DNA of 64,000 nucleotides from Candidatus Rhodoferax bjergmarkensis (GTDB lineage Bacteria > Pseudomonadota > Gammaproteobacteria > Burkholderiales > Burkholderiaceae_C): the NCBI GenBank assembly GCA_016708345.1, contig JADJFX010000011.1, forward strand, positions 1 to 64,000, written 5' to 3'. A program made the translations under genes and the position numbers. The notes under the pieces are model-generated. The model saw nothing but the letters and a program-made list of their open reading frames with translations. It was not told where the DNA came from and did no database searches. Each line of letters opens with the position of its first letter. The stretch's first letter is position 1. Positions 26,783-36,733 of this stretch are shown here, piece by piece.

Positions 26783-29700
26783 CTAGGGCTTTTTGATCAG
26801 GGAGAACGGAAAATCCCGGATGGAGTCCGGGCGGATCATGTTGGCGTGTTGCTCGCCGCCCGAGAGGTCCTTCACCCGGTCTGCGACCCAGAGGTTGAGT
26901 TCGTTCAGCGAGATGACGCCATCGCGATTGAAGTCGCCGCGCCCCGAGAGGCCTTCCACCAGCGCCTTGGTGAACGCGCCGTTGTTCCATTCGGTGCTTT
27001 CCTGCGAGGTTTCCTGGCCGGTGGAAGAGGCAAACACCACCACGCCGTTTTCGGCGCTGGTCAACTCATTGACCAAGCGGTTGATGTCGCCCAGCGCGCG
27101 CTTTTTGCCGGTGCCCAGTACGTTGCCGGAATGGCAGGTGTCCAAAAAGGCCAGCACCTTGGAGGGCAGCGATTGGAGCGTTTCGACAATGTCCACGTTG
27201 GAAATGGCCGTGCTGCGCAGGCGGGAAATGTCTGAGTTATGCGGCAAAAAATAATATTGGCTGATGCTGTCGTTCACACCATGGCCGGCAAAAAACACCA
27301 CCGCAATGTCGTTGGCGGTGACTTCACGGCGCAACCAATCCATGCCGTCAATGATGCCTTCGCGGGTGGCTTTTTCGTCCGTCAGCAGGCGAATTTCAAC
27401 ACCACGGTAGAGCTGCCCGGCCTGTATTTTCAAGGCCTGCGCAAAGTCACCGGCATCCTTGGCCGGAAAATCAAGCGGCGGCACGCGGCTGCTCTGGTAT
27501 TTGGTGACGCCAACCACCAGCGCGTAAAGACGCGGGCGCAGTTGCGCACTGGCGGCTGCCGTGCCGTCGGCCAGCCGTTCGTGCAGCTTTACTTTGGCCG
27601 GCTCGCTGGCCATGCCACGACTTTCGGCGATCAGGGCCACCTCCACTTCGTCATCCGGCAGGGGCACAAACATCTGGCCGGTGGTTTCTTCCTTGCCATC
27701 CTCAATGGCCAGCGCCAAGGGGGTTCCGGCGGGTCGCCCGTTGACCAAGGCGCGCACCCGCACGGCTGAATCGCCGGTGGGCACCCGCAAGGAGAACGAC
27801 AGCTGGGCGACCAGGCCTTCCTTGCCGCTTTTTTCCTGCGTCGAGACAATCCGAACCTGCGGTGGCAGCCGGTCGCGCAGGGCACGCCCGAGTTCCAGCG
27901 CCCGGCCCACTTCAGCGTCCTGTGCCATCTTGTCGGTTTGTGTCAGGCTGCGCGTGATTTCATCCGGGTTATGGAACAAGTCCCGAAACCGCCCAACGCC
28001 GTAAAACAAGGCTTCGCGGTGGCGGTCGCGGTTCACGTGCCAGCCCACCAGCGCCTCGCCTTCGGCCGAGGCATCGTAATGCCCCAGCGGCGTCCAGGTG
28101 GTCCAGCTGCGCCCGGCCAGGCTGGGGAAAAAGGACAGTAATTTTTCGCCGTCAGCCAAGCGCATCCAGCGCACCACACCGGCCTCGTCCTGCGACAGCA
28201 CCAGGCCTGCTTCATCGGCAATGGCAACCGCAATGCTGCGTGCCTGGTTGTGCGTTTCCCATTGGCGCCGGCATTGGCGGTCAAAGTGAATGACGCTGCT
28301 GTCGGTACCAATGACAAAGCCCCGTCCGCGTGGATCGATGGCCAGATTTTGGGCCGTGGTGCCGCCCAGGTCGAGCGGTTTGCCCGCGCAAAGCACCTGT
28401 TTGCTCAGTTGCCATTGGCGAACCTGCGGGTCACCTGTGACCAGGGCCGCACTCAGGGCTGATGTGGTTTTGACATCGGCCCAAGGCAGCAGGGTGCGCC
28501 GGTCCAGCGAGAAGACGTAGCGACGGGCACCCGCGTGGTCGTCGCTGTAGGCCACGGTTCTGCCATCTGGCGAGACCAGCAGGCCGCCCGGTCGGTTTTC
28601 GGAATCAATGGTTGCGTTTTCAATGGCGGTTTTGACGTGGTCTTTGCCGTCGATGGTGACGACCGTTGCGGACGAAGTGCCGATATAAATCTTCCCGTCT
28701 CGACCGCCCAGCATGGACAGCGCGTCGAGCGGCCCCAGATCAATGGCCAGCGCAGCGCCTTTGTCACCCGCTTGCCACTTGAAAAGCCGATTACCCGACA
28801 CCTGAGAATTGAGCCGCCGCCCGGCCCCATACAGGTACCTGCCGCCTTGCGACCAGGACAGCACAAGTTCGCCAACGTCCGTGGATGCCAAGCCTTGCTT
28901 GTCCTGGCTGACCATAGGCCGCAGGGTCAAGTCACTGGTGTCGAGCAGATCAACCTGTGCCGACGCCAGGTGGGATACCGCCAGGTTACGGCCATCAGGG
29001 GACAGTGCGCCCTTGAAAAATGCCCCGCTTTCAGACTCACGCATGCGGGCAAGCTGCAAGCCGTTGTACTGCAAAACAACCCGTTGGCAAACCACATGCA
29101 ATTGCTGGGCACCGTCAAACTCTGCCCACTGACAAGGCGTTTCAGTGGCGGTTTCGCGCAGCAAGGCGAGGGTTTTTGCGTCATAAATTCGCACACCACT
29201 TGAGCCTGCGATACGCTGCGGGCCAAGCTCCGGCACGTTGTCAGACCCATAGGCTGCAGCCAGATAGCGGCCATTGGGCGAATAGGCCAGGTGATGGACC
29301 CGGCCGGGTAGTCCCTCCAGGGTTCGCGTTACCACTTTTTGCACCGGATCAAAAAAATAAACGATGAAGGTGGCGCGTTTGAGCTGGTCCGAGGGGCGTG
29401 AGAAAAAGGTCAAACCCGAAGTAGCCAGCGTTTTACCATCCGGGCTGTAGGCCATGGCGTAAGTGGTGCCAGCGCCCCGTCGTCCAGTGGGTGGGCGCAG
29501 GGCATCCACGGCCTTGCCACTGACGGGGTCCCACAGCCGAACGGTTCGGTCAATGGAAGCTGTGGCCAGCGCCTTGCCGCGCGGTGCCATGGCCAGCGCA
29601 TGAATGGCGCGCAAGTGGGCTTGCGTTTCGATGCGCAAAATCGGCTCTTGCGGCACCTGCGAGTAGGCATCGAGCACCGCGCGCAAGACACTTTCACCCG

Positions 29701-29887
29701 ATTTGAGGCTGCCGGTGGGGTGCGGTGTGAGTTCGGCTTCCACCGGAACCTGGGCGTCTGCCAACGCTCTGGTGGTATGAATGGCGGGCGATTCACCCGT
29801 TGAATGATGAGAATTGCCTGCGCATCCGTACAGCGCAAGCAATACCACCAGAGCCACACCCTGCCCCAGCATTTTTCGCATCAACAT
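26783..29887 (-). CDS. Lipoprotein with WD40-like repeats and a C-terminal caspase-family peptidase domain
   Basis: The 1034-residue product has a lipobox signal (VALVVLLALYGCAGN), then a beta-propeller of WD40-type repeats (IHALAMAPRGKALATASIDRTVRLWDPVSG; YAMAYSPDGKTLATSG; HHLAYSPNGRYLAAAYG; GALSPDGRNLAVSH). An Ig-like stalk follows. The last ~260 residues are a peptidase C14/metacaspase domain: YALVVGVTKYQ, IAVVFFAGHGV (catalytic His) and VLAFLDTCHSGN (catalytic Cys), NGVVVFASSTGQETSQE. Near the end GDFNRDGVISLNELNLW looks like a calcium-binding EF-hand loop. The Cys anchor and propeller imply an envelope-located protease or scaffold. Both catalytic residues are present. It is the third gene of a minus-strand unit after the SLC13 fusion and the binding protein. 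Confidence 0.88.
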   Translation of the reverse strand: MLMRKMLGQGVALVVLLALYGCAGNSHHSTGESPAIHTTRALADAQVPVEAELTPHPTGSLKSGESVLRAVLDAYSQVPQEPILRIETQAHLRAIHALAMAPRGKALATASIDRTVRLWDPVSGKAVDALRPPTGRRGAGTTYAMAYSPDGKTLATSGLTFFSRPSDQLKRATFIVYFFDPVQKVVTRTLEGLPGRVHHLAYSPNGRYLAAAYGSDNVPELGPQRIAGSSGVRIYDAKTLALLRETATETPCQWAEFDGAQQLHVVCQRVVLQYNGLQLARMRESESGAFFKGALSPDGRNLAVSHLASAQVDLLDTSDLTLRPMVSQDKQGLASTDVGELVLSWSQGGRYLYGAGRRLNSQVSGNRLFKWQAGDKGAALAIDLGPLDALSMLGGRDGKIYIGTSSATVVTIDGKDHVKTAIENATIDSENRPGGLLVSPDGRTVAYSDDHAGARRYVFSLDRRTLLPWADVKTTSALSAALVTGDPQVRQWQLSKQVLCAGKPLDLGGTTAQNLAIDPRGRGFVIGTDSSVIHFDRQCRRQWETHNQARSIAVAIADEAGLVLSQDEAGVVRWMRLADGEKLLSFFPSLAGRSWTTWTPLGHYDASAEGEALVGWHVNRDRHREALFYGVGRFRDLFHNPDEITRSLTQTDKMAQDAEVGRALELGRALRDRLPPQVRIVSTQEKSGKEGLVAQLSFSLRVPTGDSAVRVRALVNGRPAGTPLALAIEDGKEETTGQMFVPLPDDEVEVALIAESRGMASEPAKVKLHERLADGTAAASAQLRPRLYALVVGVTKYQSSRVPPLDFPAKDAGDFAQALKIQAGQLYRGVEIRLLTDEKATREGIIDGMDWLRREVTANDIAVVFFAGHGVNDSISQYYFLPHNSDISRLRSTAISNVDIVETLQSLPSKVLAFLDTCHSGNVLGTGKKRALGDINRLVNELTSAENGVVVFASSTGQETSQESTEWNNGAFTKALVEGLSGRGDFNRDGVISLNELNLWVADRVKDLSGGEQHANMIRPDSIRDFPFSLIKKP

Positions 29888-29929
29888 AGAGAATCCTGAC
29901 CGGTATAAGGCCCCATGTGCGCGTGCGGC

Positions 29930-30964
29930 TCAGGGGTAAAAATTATTGGATGAACGCGCCGCAGACTCATACACCGAAGGCAGCTTGAACTGGCGTGCCT
30001 GCATGCGCGAGGCACGCATGGCCACCACATACTGCTTGGTTGTCTCGATGGCAATGGCCTGGGTGGGTTTGCCAGGGTGGTCCAGCAAATCCCTGGCCAT
30101 GCGCATGGCCACCTCACCCTGTTCGTAAGGCGAGGTGCCAATGGCCAGCATGCCACCATCCTGCGCAAAAAAAACATTGGTGCCCAAAATGGGTACGCGG
30201 CTGTTTTGCTCGGTCCAGTCAATCAGCTCCTGCGGTGGCACCAAGTCGCTGCCACCTGCTGTGCGCAAAATTTTGCGGTAGTTGGAAACCACGATGAAAT
30301 CCGCCTGCTGCTGCGCCAGCTGCACGGACGCTTTCCATTGGTCAAAGGTTTCCACCAGTTGCGAAGCTTGCACCTGCAGTGGAGCCCAGTCGAACCCGCG
30401 AAAGTAGGCTTCATCGGCCACCACGGTTTCAGACCGGTCACCCAAAAACAGAATACGTGCGGGAGAAGTCAAATTGCGACTTTTCGAGGCAATGAGCATG
30501 GTTTCACGAACAGCATCGAGTGGAAGGCGCTCCAGAATGCCGGTCACATTGGAGGACTTGTCGTAACCATAGGCACTCGCTGCGCTGTTGACGCCGGCAA
30601 AAACCACCTTCACATCAGGCCGGTTGTTGAACGCTTTCATGGCGAATTGCTGGGCATCGTCGTCAATGGCAATGACGACGGCAGGCTGCCAACTGTTGAT
30701 CAGTTTTTGAACCGAGCGGCCTGCATTGACCTTGAAATCTTTCCAGGGATGGCGTTTGGTGTCCATGTAAAACCAGCGCACGGCGTATTCTGAGCGGCTG
30801 CCCAGCACACGCCGGATGCCGACATCGACCTCGCGGGACCAGGCGTAGTCCTTGTCATAACTTTGCAGCACCAAGAGGCGTGGTTTGGTGGTGTTGAATC
30901 CGATGATGAGCACGGCCAAACCCAGCAGAAATGAAAAAACAAAAATAAGACGAAGTTTTTTCAT
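29930..30964 (-). CDS. ABC-type substrate-binding protein (periplasmic, DUF534/TrpX-like)
   Basis: A 344-residue periplasmic-binding fold protein with an uncleaved or poorly defined N-terminal hydrophobic signal (LRLIFVFSFLLGLAVLIIGF). Typical strands are LLVLQSYDKDYAWSREVDVG, AVVIAIDDDAQQFAMKAF, KVVFAGVNSA, TGILERLPLDAVRETMLIA, ARILFLGDRSE and VPILGTNVFFAQDGGMLAIG. This matches the group of binding proteins found as sensors or with ABC permeases. No permease follows. Its start overlaps the stop of the upstream SLC13 gene by four bases (ATGA), and the caspase gene starts about 40 bp downstream, so the three are one operon. Confidence 0.82.
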   Translation of the reverse strand: MKKLRLIFVFSFLLGLAVLIIGFNTTKPRLLVLQSYDKDYAWSREVDVGIRRVLGSRSEYAVRWFYMDTKRHPWKDFKVNAGRSVQKLINSWQPAVVIAIDDDAQQFAMKAFNNRPDVKVVFAGVNSAASAYGYDKSSNVTGILERLPLDAVRETMLIASKSRNLTSPARILFLGDRSETVVADEAYFRGFDWAPLQVQASQLVETFDQWKASVQLAQQQADFIVVSNYRKILRTAGGSDLVPPQELIDWTEQNSRVPILGTNVFFAQDGGMLAIGTSPYEQGEVAMRMARDLLDHPGKPTQAIAIETTKQYVVAMRASRMQARQFKLPSVYESAARSSNNFYP

Positions 30965-32856
30965 AACATTCCCATGCTTTTCCAGTACGGCAGCGAGGCA
31001 TAGATCGCGGCAATTTTGGTCAGGTTGGACAGGGCATTGAATTTAAGGAATACACGCTCGTCAAACACCATGCCTTTGGTCAACTGTCGGTATTGAATGT
31101 AGTAGGAGCACTGGTAGGGCAGAAACCACATCTCCCCCACTATCAGTATGACGAAGCCAACCACCCACGGATTGACACCATAGTGGACCGCCACCGGCAT
31201 CAACACCGTGGCCAGCATGGCAATGGTGGCACTGATGGGCACCGCCAGCCGGATAACGAACACCACACCACACAGCAGCAAAATAAACATGCTGAAATTG
31301 GTGTGCATGTATTCACCCAACCACGGCACACTGCTGGCGATGATACCGACCAGCCCCAGGTAATTGATGGCGCTGGTCAGGCCGACGATGCCGCCCAGGT
31401 ACATCAAAAACGGCCAGTCGATTTTTTCCCGGAACTCATTTTTGTTGAGCGCACCAAACAGCAAGATGCCAAACAAAATGGACATTCCAAGCCAGGGTGA
31501 GCCTATTTTGTGCATGGAAGTGGTCAGCACCCCCAGCATAAAAATCACAACACCGATGACCGCTGCCCATTCCCGCTGTTTCATCTTGCCAATCAGGGAA
31601 AGCTGCAAGCGCAATTGGTCTTTGGACAAGGCGGCAGGCTCGTCACCGCGGAACATGACGGCCATCAAAATAGCAAACAAAACCAGCAAAATAAGCCCCG
31701 TCATGGCCGCCGCGATAAACCAGCCGACCCATTGAAACTGGTCCTGAACCTGATCGGGCAGCAGTCCAAACACCACAAAATTGACCGACTTGCTGCTGAC
31801 AAAAATGCCGGACAGCAAACTCACCCCGGTAAACGCTGAAACCGCGAGTTTATTGGCCGCCAGGCCCTTGGCCTTGTGGTGCAATATTTCCAGCATGTCA
31901 GAAAGAAAGGGCGTCACCAGTGCCACCCTGCCATTGATGGAAGGAATCAGCGGTGTCAGCAAAAAACCAACCGACAGCAAGGCGCTGTTTTGCCAAAAGG
32001 CGGAGTTGGGCAGTTTGATAAGCAGCATCAGCAGCACCCGGTAACTCAGGCCCGAGGCCACGATGACCGCCCCCAGACCCAGCACACTCATGGCCAGCAT
32101 AAAACCATCAGAAGCCATGCCGGACAGCACCACCGATATGGGCACCAATTGCATCGCCAGGGTGGCAAGAATGGCAAATATCGCGGGAATGTAGTCATCG
32201 ACCAAGGAGAACACCCACATCACCACCGTCGATGACGCAATCGCGAGAAAGTAGATGGTGTTCCGGTCCAGCCCCCAACTGCCACTGAAAAGCAAAATGG
32301 CAGCGGGTGCCAACAGAGTCATCAGCCAACCCAGCACATTGACGATGGTTTCCGGTGCTTTGTCGATCACCGCCATCGGGGCAGTCGCTTTGGCATCTGG
32401 TTTGGCAGGCGCTTGTGAATGCAGATGCTCGCCGGCAAAAATTTGCATCAGCGAAAAATAGAACTCCGCTTTGAGCTTGGGTACCCCTGCAAACAGGGTG
32501 GACACGCTGTTTTTGGGTATTACCAGCACGCGCACCGGCGTCAAGGCCACTGCATCAGCCAGGTAGGTGCTGAAATCCGTACCGGCTTCTTCCCCCAAGC
32601 GCTGACTGGCAGGAGCAAGTTCGTGTCCGTTCTTTGACGTCAACCTGACTTGCCCTTCCAACAGAATGAACATGTCGGTTACTGACGCGCCATTGCGATA
32701 AAGGTATTCACCCGGCGCAATCAACTTTTCCCGGGTATAGGGCAGCAAGCGCGCCAAGCCAAGGTAAGGTGCTTTGCCAAATATCGGATCAGCCGTGAGT
32801 GCTTTCACGCTGCCGCTGTGATCCATGTCCGTAGATAAGATGGATTGGCCTGTCAT
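30961..32856 (-). CDS. Cyclic-nucleotide-binding domain fused to an SLC13/DASS permease
   Basis: I start at the ATG 32856 (MTGQSILSTDMDHSG) because AAGGA precedes it; an in-frame TTG at 32904 would add 16 residues. Residues ~30-150 are a cNMP-binding-like barrel: LLPYTREKLIAPGEYLYRNG, SVTDMFILLEGQVRLTSKNG, RLGEEAGTDFSTYLADAVAL, VRVLVIPKNS. The remaining ~450 residues are a polytopic anion transporter of the SLC13 family with ~12 TMs (ILATLAMQLVPISVVLSGMA, GFLLTPLIPSINGRVALVTP, FLMYLGGIVGLTSAINYLGL, LAVPISATIAMLATVLMPVA). Substrate is likely a di/tricarboxylate or sulfate. Gating by a nucleotide is an inference from the fusion. Confidence 0.82.
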   Translation of the reverse strand: MTGQSILSTDMDHSGSVKALTADPIFGKAPYLGLARLLPYTREKLIAPGEYLYRNGASVTDMFILLEGQVRLTSKNGHELAPASQRLGEEAGTDFSTYLADAVALTPVRVLVIPKNSVSTLFAGVPKLKAEFYFSLMQIFAGEHLHSQAPAKPDAKATAPMAVIDKAPETIVNVLGWLMTLLAPAAILLFSGSWGLDRNTIYFLAIASSTVVMWVFSLVDDYIPAIFAILATLAMQLVPISVVLSGMASDGFMLAMSVLGLGAVIVASGLSYRVLLMLLIKLPNSAFWQNSALLSVGFLLTPLIPSINGRVALVTPFLSDMLEILHHKAKGLAANKLAVSAFTGVSLLSGIFVSSKSVNFVVFGLLPDQVQDQFQWVGWFIAAAMTGLILLVLFAILMAVMFRGDEPAALSKDQLRLQLSLIGKMKQREWAAVIGVVIFMLGVLTTSMHKIGSPWLGMSILFGILLFGALNKNEFREKIDWPFLMYLGGIVGLTSAINYLGLVGIIASSVPWLGEYMHTNFSMFILLLCGVVFVIRLAVPISATIAMLATVLMPVAVHYGVNPWVVGFVILIVGEMWFLPYQCSYYIQYRQLTKGMVFDERVFLKFNALSNLTKIAAIYASLPYWKSMGML

Positions 32857-32904
32857 GTCGTCCTTTGTTGCTGGCTGGGTAGTGTGCGCGATTGTCTTCG
32901 ACAA

Positions 32905-33468
32905 GTGAATGGCATTGAGCCGGCCAAGCTTAATACAGGGAGCCGGTCAACAATCCTAGGCAATTTTGGCTGTCGGGGATGGATGCTTATTGCGTTTCCA
33001 TATCAATCAGATGATGTTGTTGCTTTGCCTTGCCCTTGCGGAACAGCTCGAAATGAGCTGGGACAAGCTATAGCACTTTCTATAGCACCGTCAGTGGCTT
33101 CGCGCCTGATGTCGTATCGATCTGGAAATAGAATTAAATGCCGCATTGCGCAGGTGGATACTGGGTGAATAGCTACAAAAAATGTAGCAATTTGAAGCAA
33201 AAACGAGCATGGAAATCAAATAAGGGATGCAAAAATTGCAAAAGTACCGTTTATGGCCAGTGCTGACGGGATGCAGTGCCAGGCGCAAGACGCGAAGTTT
33301 AGCCAGCTAAACGAGCGGATTGCAACGACGCAATGCACCCGCCAGTGCCGCCAGTGCCGCCAGAAATGGGATATTTGTGATTTCTGCATCCCTAACCTGC
33401 ACCCTTGTGCTGGTCTTGATGGAACGCGCGGCTGTTATGGCAGAGGTGCCCTGATTCTTGACTGATAT
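32905..33468. other. Intergenic region with hairpins and a MITE-like element
   Basis: No credible gene in ~560 bp. It holds a 7-bp perfect inverted repeat (GCTATAG-CACTTT-CTATAGC at 33068-33087) and the 175-bp element at 33221-33395 described separately. The transcription start of the SLC13 unit should lie in the left part, but no clear promoter was seen. Confidence 0.5.
33221..33395. mobile_element. MITE-like element with ~36-bp terminal inverted repeats
   Basis: The left end TAAGGGATGCAAAAATTGCA and the right end (reverse complement TTAGGGATGCAGAAATCACA) are inverted repeats; over 36 bases 27 match. The interior encodes nothing and holds a tandem GCCAGTGCC repeat. No target-site duplication is evident. 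Confidence 0.5.
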
Positions 33469-33999
33469 TTACGAATGCGCCATCTCGCCCAGATCAATAT
33501 CGATGGTCAACGCGTCGGCGATGGCGTTGAGTTGATCTTCCAGCTCGGCCAGATTCAAGGCCACGGGGACGTCAATTTTTGCCGTGGCCGTGAACAAGGC
33601 GTCTCCGGTCATCGGCGCGCTGGTGATGGTGGTATTCATTTCACGCACGTTGATGCGGTGCCCGGCCAGCGCGCTGGCGACTTCACGCACGATGCCGGGG
33701 CGGTCATTGCCGACCAAACTCAGTTGCATCTGACGACAGGTGTCATCGCTGGCACCGCCCTTGCCCACGGCCACCACCACCTTCAACTCAGCACTGCTCA
33801 GCGCTTCCAGGGCCAGCCGCAAACCCGGTAGCTTTGCCGGGTCAACCGAGATATGCACTATGCCCGCGAACAGGCCAGACAATTCACTCATGCGGCTTTC
33901 AAGCCAGTTGCCGCCGTTGTGGGCAACAATTTGCGCCAATTGGTCAACCAAGCCGGGCTTGTCGTCGCCGACTACCGTAAAGACAATTCCAGTGGACAT
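33469..33999 (-). CDS. ACT-domain regulator, GcvR-like
   Basis: The 176-residue protein consists of two ACT domains: residues ~1-80 (IVFTVVGDDKPGLVDQLAQI, NWLESRMSELSGLFAGIVHI) and ~90-170 (QMQLSLVGNDRPGIVREVAS, INVREMNTTITSAPMTGDAL, FTATAKIDVP). The DDKPGLV and NDRPGIV turns are the ligand-binding loops. The layout is that of GcvR, the glycine-cleavage repressor accessory protein, and related ACT-ACT proteins. No gcv genes are nearby, so the regulated pathway is not shown. The frame is intact and monocistronic. Confidence 0.85.
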   Translation of the reverse strand: MSTGIVFTVVGDDKPGLVDQLAQIVAHNGGNWLESRMSELSGLFAGIVHISVDPAKLPGLRLALEALSSAELKVVVAVGKGGASDDTCRQMQLSLVGNDRPGIVREVASALAGHRINVREMNTTITSAPMTGDALFTATAKIDVPVALNLAELEDQLNAIADALTIDIDLGEMAHS

Positions 34000-34140
34000 G
34001 TAACAAAAACCTCAAGAGCAGGTTAAAACGCCCTACAGCTTATCCGAAAAGCACTGGCTAACATGATCAAGGATTGACGTTCAGGATTGCGCCAAGTCTC
34101 AGCATCTTCATAAAAGGGGACAGGCTCGAAGTAAATAACG

Positions 34141-34164
34141 AACGCCCTTGGAGCGTCGGGCGTT
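34141..34164 (-). terminator. Possible terminator after the SET-domain gene
   Basis: AACGCCC and GGGCGTT form a 7-bp stem around a 10-base loop, 13 bases past the stop. On the minus strand it is followed by CGTTATTTACTT, only moderately T-rich. Confidence 0.4.
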
Positions 34165-34176
34165 TCTTGAAAGAAC

Positions 34177-35310
34177 TCATCGAGACCGCGCCAAAAAGCT
34201 TACCCACTCCAAATTTTTGAGCAACATTTGCTTTTCTTTCTGTAGCATATAAAAAAAACGGTGTAATTTATCAGGTAGCTCAGCAAGGTTTATTTTATCC
34301 ACGTTATTAAAACCAATCAGGATATTCAAAACTTCATTCATGCGAATAATGAAAGACTGGAATGAACAATTCTTTGCAGAAAACTCTTCTTCAAACCTGA
34401 AACAGTTGTCTTTGATATATTCCACCAACTTTACTGATGGTGCATGCTCCAGGAACAAAGCATCAACATCGGTTATTTGGTAGTGCAGAGCACCATCTGA
34501 TTCACTGCTGGCAATGTTATATTTCGTCAAGCAATGATGGGCGATTTGCCTTTCAAAGTTGCTGGTTGCAGTTTGCGTAAACCGGTCCCCAAAATGAATA
34601 TAATGAGTATCGTTGGGGTCAAAATAATTAAAAATGATGCAGTGGTGATATATATCTTTGACCGAGTATGAAATCCAAATTTGGTCGCCAGCCTGGTAGT
34701 CAACTTTTGCCAAGAGTATGTCTTTTTGATCGATAACTTCTTTGGTGTTTCCCAGTTTTTCAGAGTGGTTGAACAAGTCAATGACAGGCAGAAAGCCAAC
34801 ATCTCCCCATGCTCTGCTGCAATAATTCAAAACAATTAGCGTCGCTACATCCGTGTTGATGGCCGGGTCAATATGAAGCAGCGTATCAATATGTTTCTTG
34901 ACAGCACTATTGAATTTCGTAACTGATTTATAGAGCAGTCGGTTCATTGATTGAATGAGGGCCAGTTCATCCTCGGTCAAAAAGTAGACTGAACTCGATT
35001 TGAAGTCATCAAGCGATTCAAACTGCATGAAGTGACCATGGTAATCAGACAGCTTTCCTTTTTGGTACTCCACAGCAGCCCGGTGCATGTTTTTGACATC
35101 GTTCGCGGTATCAACTGGATAGCTAACATCGGAAAATTGCGGGGTGCGACTTTGTACCGGGTAGCTAACCAGTATTTCGTCTTTGGCAATATTTCCAGTT
35201 GCAAACATGCCATATACACCATTGACTTTTTTGCGCTCAATTTTTTCGTTGAGAAACAGGCCTTTGTTTTTTGCCCACGCAAGTTGTTGTGAAAAAATTT
35301 CTTCGTTCAT
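34177..35310 (-). CDS. SET-domain protein, SETD3/Rubisco-LSMT-like
   Basis: A 377-residue protein with the SET protein-lysine methyltransferase pattern found in SETD3/SETD6/Rubisco LSMT proteins. The N-terminal SET strand is VNGVYGMFATGNIAKDEILV; a long helical insert follows; the C-terminal SET signature is FLPVIDLFNHSEK with the NHS motif, then DYQAGDQIWISYSVKDIY, where the GDQIxxxY turn and tyrosine match the active-site region. The last ~150 residues are helical and resemble a substrate-binding extension. It is AT-rich relative to its neighbours and stands alone between gcvR-like and queG genes, suggesting transfer. The protein substrate is unknown. Confidence 0.72.
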   Translation of the reverse strand: MNEEIFSQQLAWAKNKGLFLNEKIERKKVNGVYGMFATGNIAKDEILVSYPVQSRTPQFSDVSYPVDTANDVKNMHRAAVEYQKGKLSDYHGHFMQFESLDDFKSSSVYFLTEDELALIQSMNRLLYKSVTKFNSAVKKHIDTLLHIDPAINTDVATLIVLNYCSRAWGDVGFLPVIDLFNHSEKLGNTKEVIDQKDILLAKVDYQAGDQIWISYSVKDIYHHCIIFNYFDPNDTHYIHFGDRFTQTATSNFERQIAHHCLTKYNIASSESDGALHYQITDVDALFLEHAPSVKLVEYIKDNCFRFEEEFSAKNCSFQSFIIRMNEVLNILIGFNNVDKINLAELPDKLHRFFYMLQKEKQMLLKNLEWVSFLARSR

Positions 35311-35632
35311 ATATTTTTATTCCTGTTTGATGACTTTGAAAAAAGTAAACATTCTAATGGCTGATATGTATTGACCCGTCAGTTTTCACGCTTGGTAAAT
35401 TGTATTTTGGTATTTTTGTTCTCTGCAATAATTGGGGCCACCCCGAGATAATGATTGTTGTTGCGCCAGGCGGATGTTCAATCCACGCACGGGGGCACTG
35501 GGTTAACTTTCAAGTTAAAAAGGTTGCGCCGAGTCCCCTGCAAAGTGTCAAATACAGTGCTAAATAGCTATCATTTTTATAGCTGTTCGCGCAATATCTA
35601 CGTGCGCAAATGGCATATTTGATGGGTATTTT
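35311..35632. other. Intergenic region between the SET gene and queG
   Basis: No gene is seen. The region is AT-rich near the SET gene promoter and contains a full palindromic repeat at 35560-35625. Confidence 0.5.
35560..35625 (+). repeat. Interspersed palindromic repeat, full copy
   Basis: Contains TAAATAGCTATCATTTTTAT, AGCTGTTCGCGCAATATCTA and CGTGCGCAAATGGCATATTT. It ends a few bases before the queG stop codon, so it could end queG transcription. Confidence 0.8.

Positions 35633-36724
<1,092 letters not shown>

Positions 36725-36733
<9 letters not shown>

Noticed and set aside
33301..33370. Short tandem GCCAGTGCC units considered as a CRISPR-like or VNTR array
   Set aside because: Only two to three 9-bp units inside the MITE-like element, with no spacer structure.
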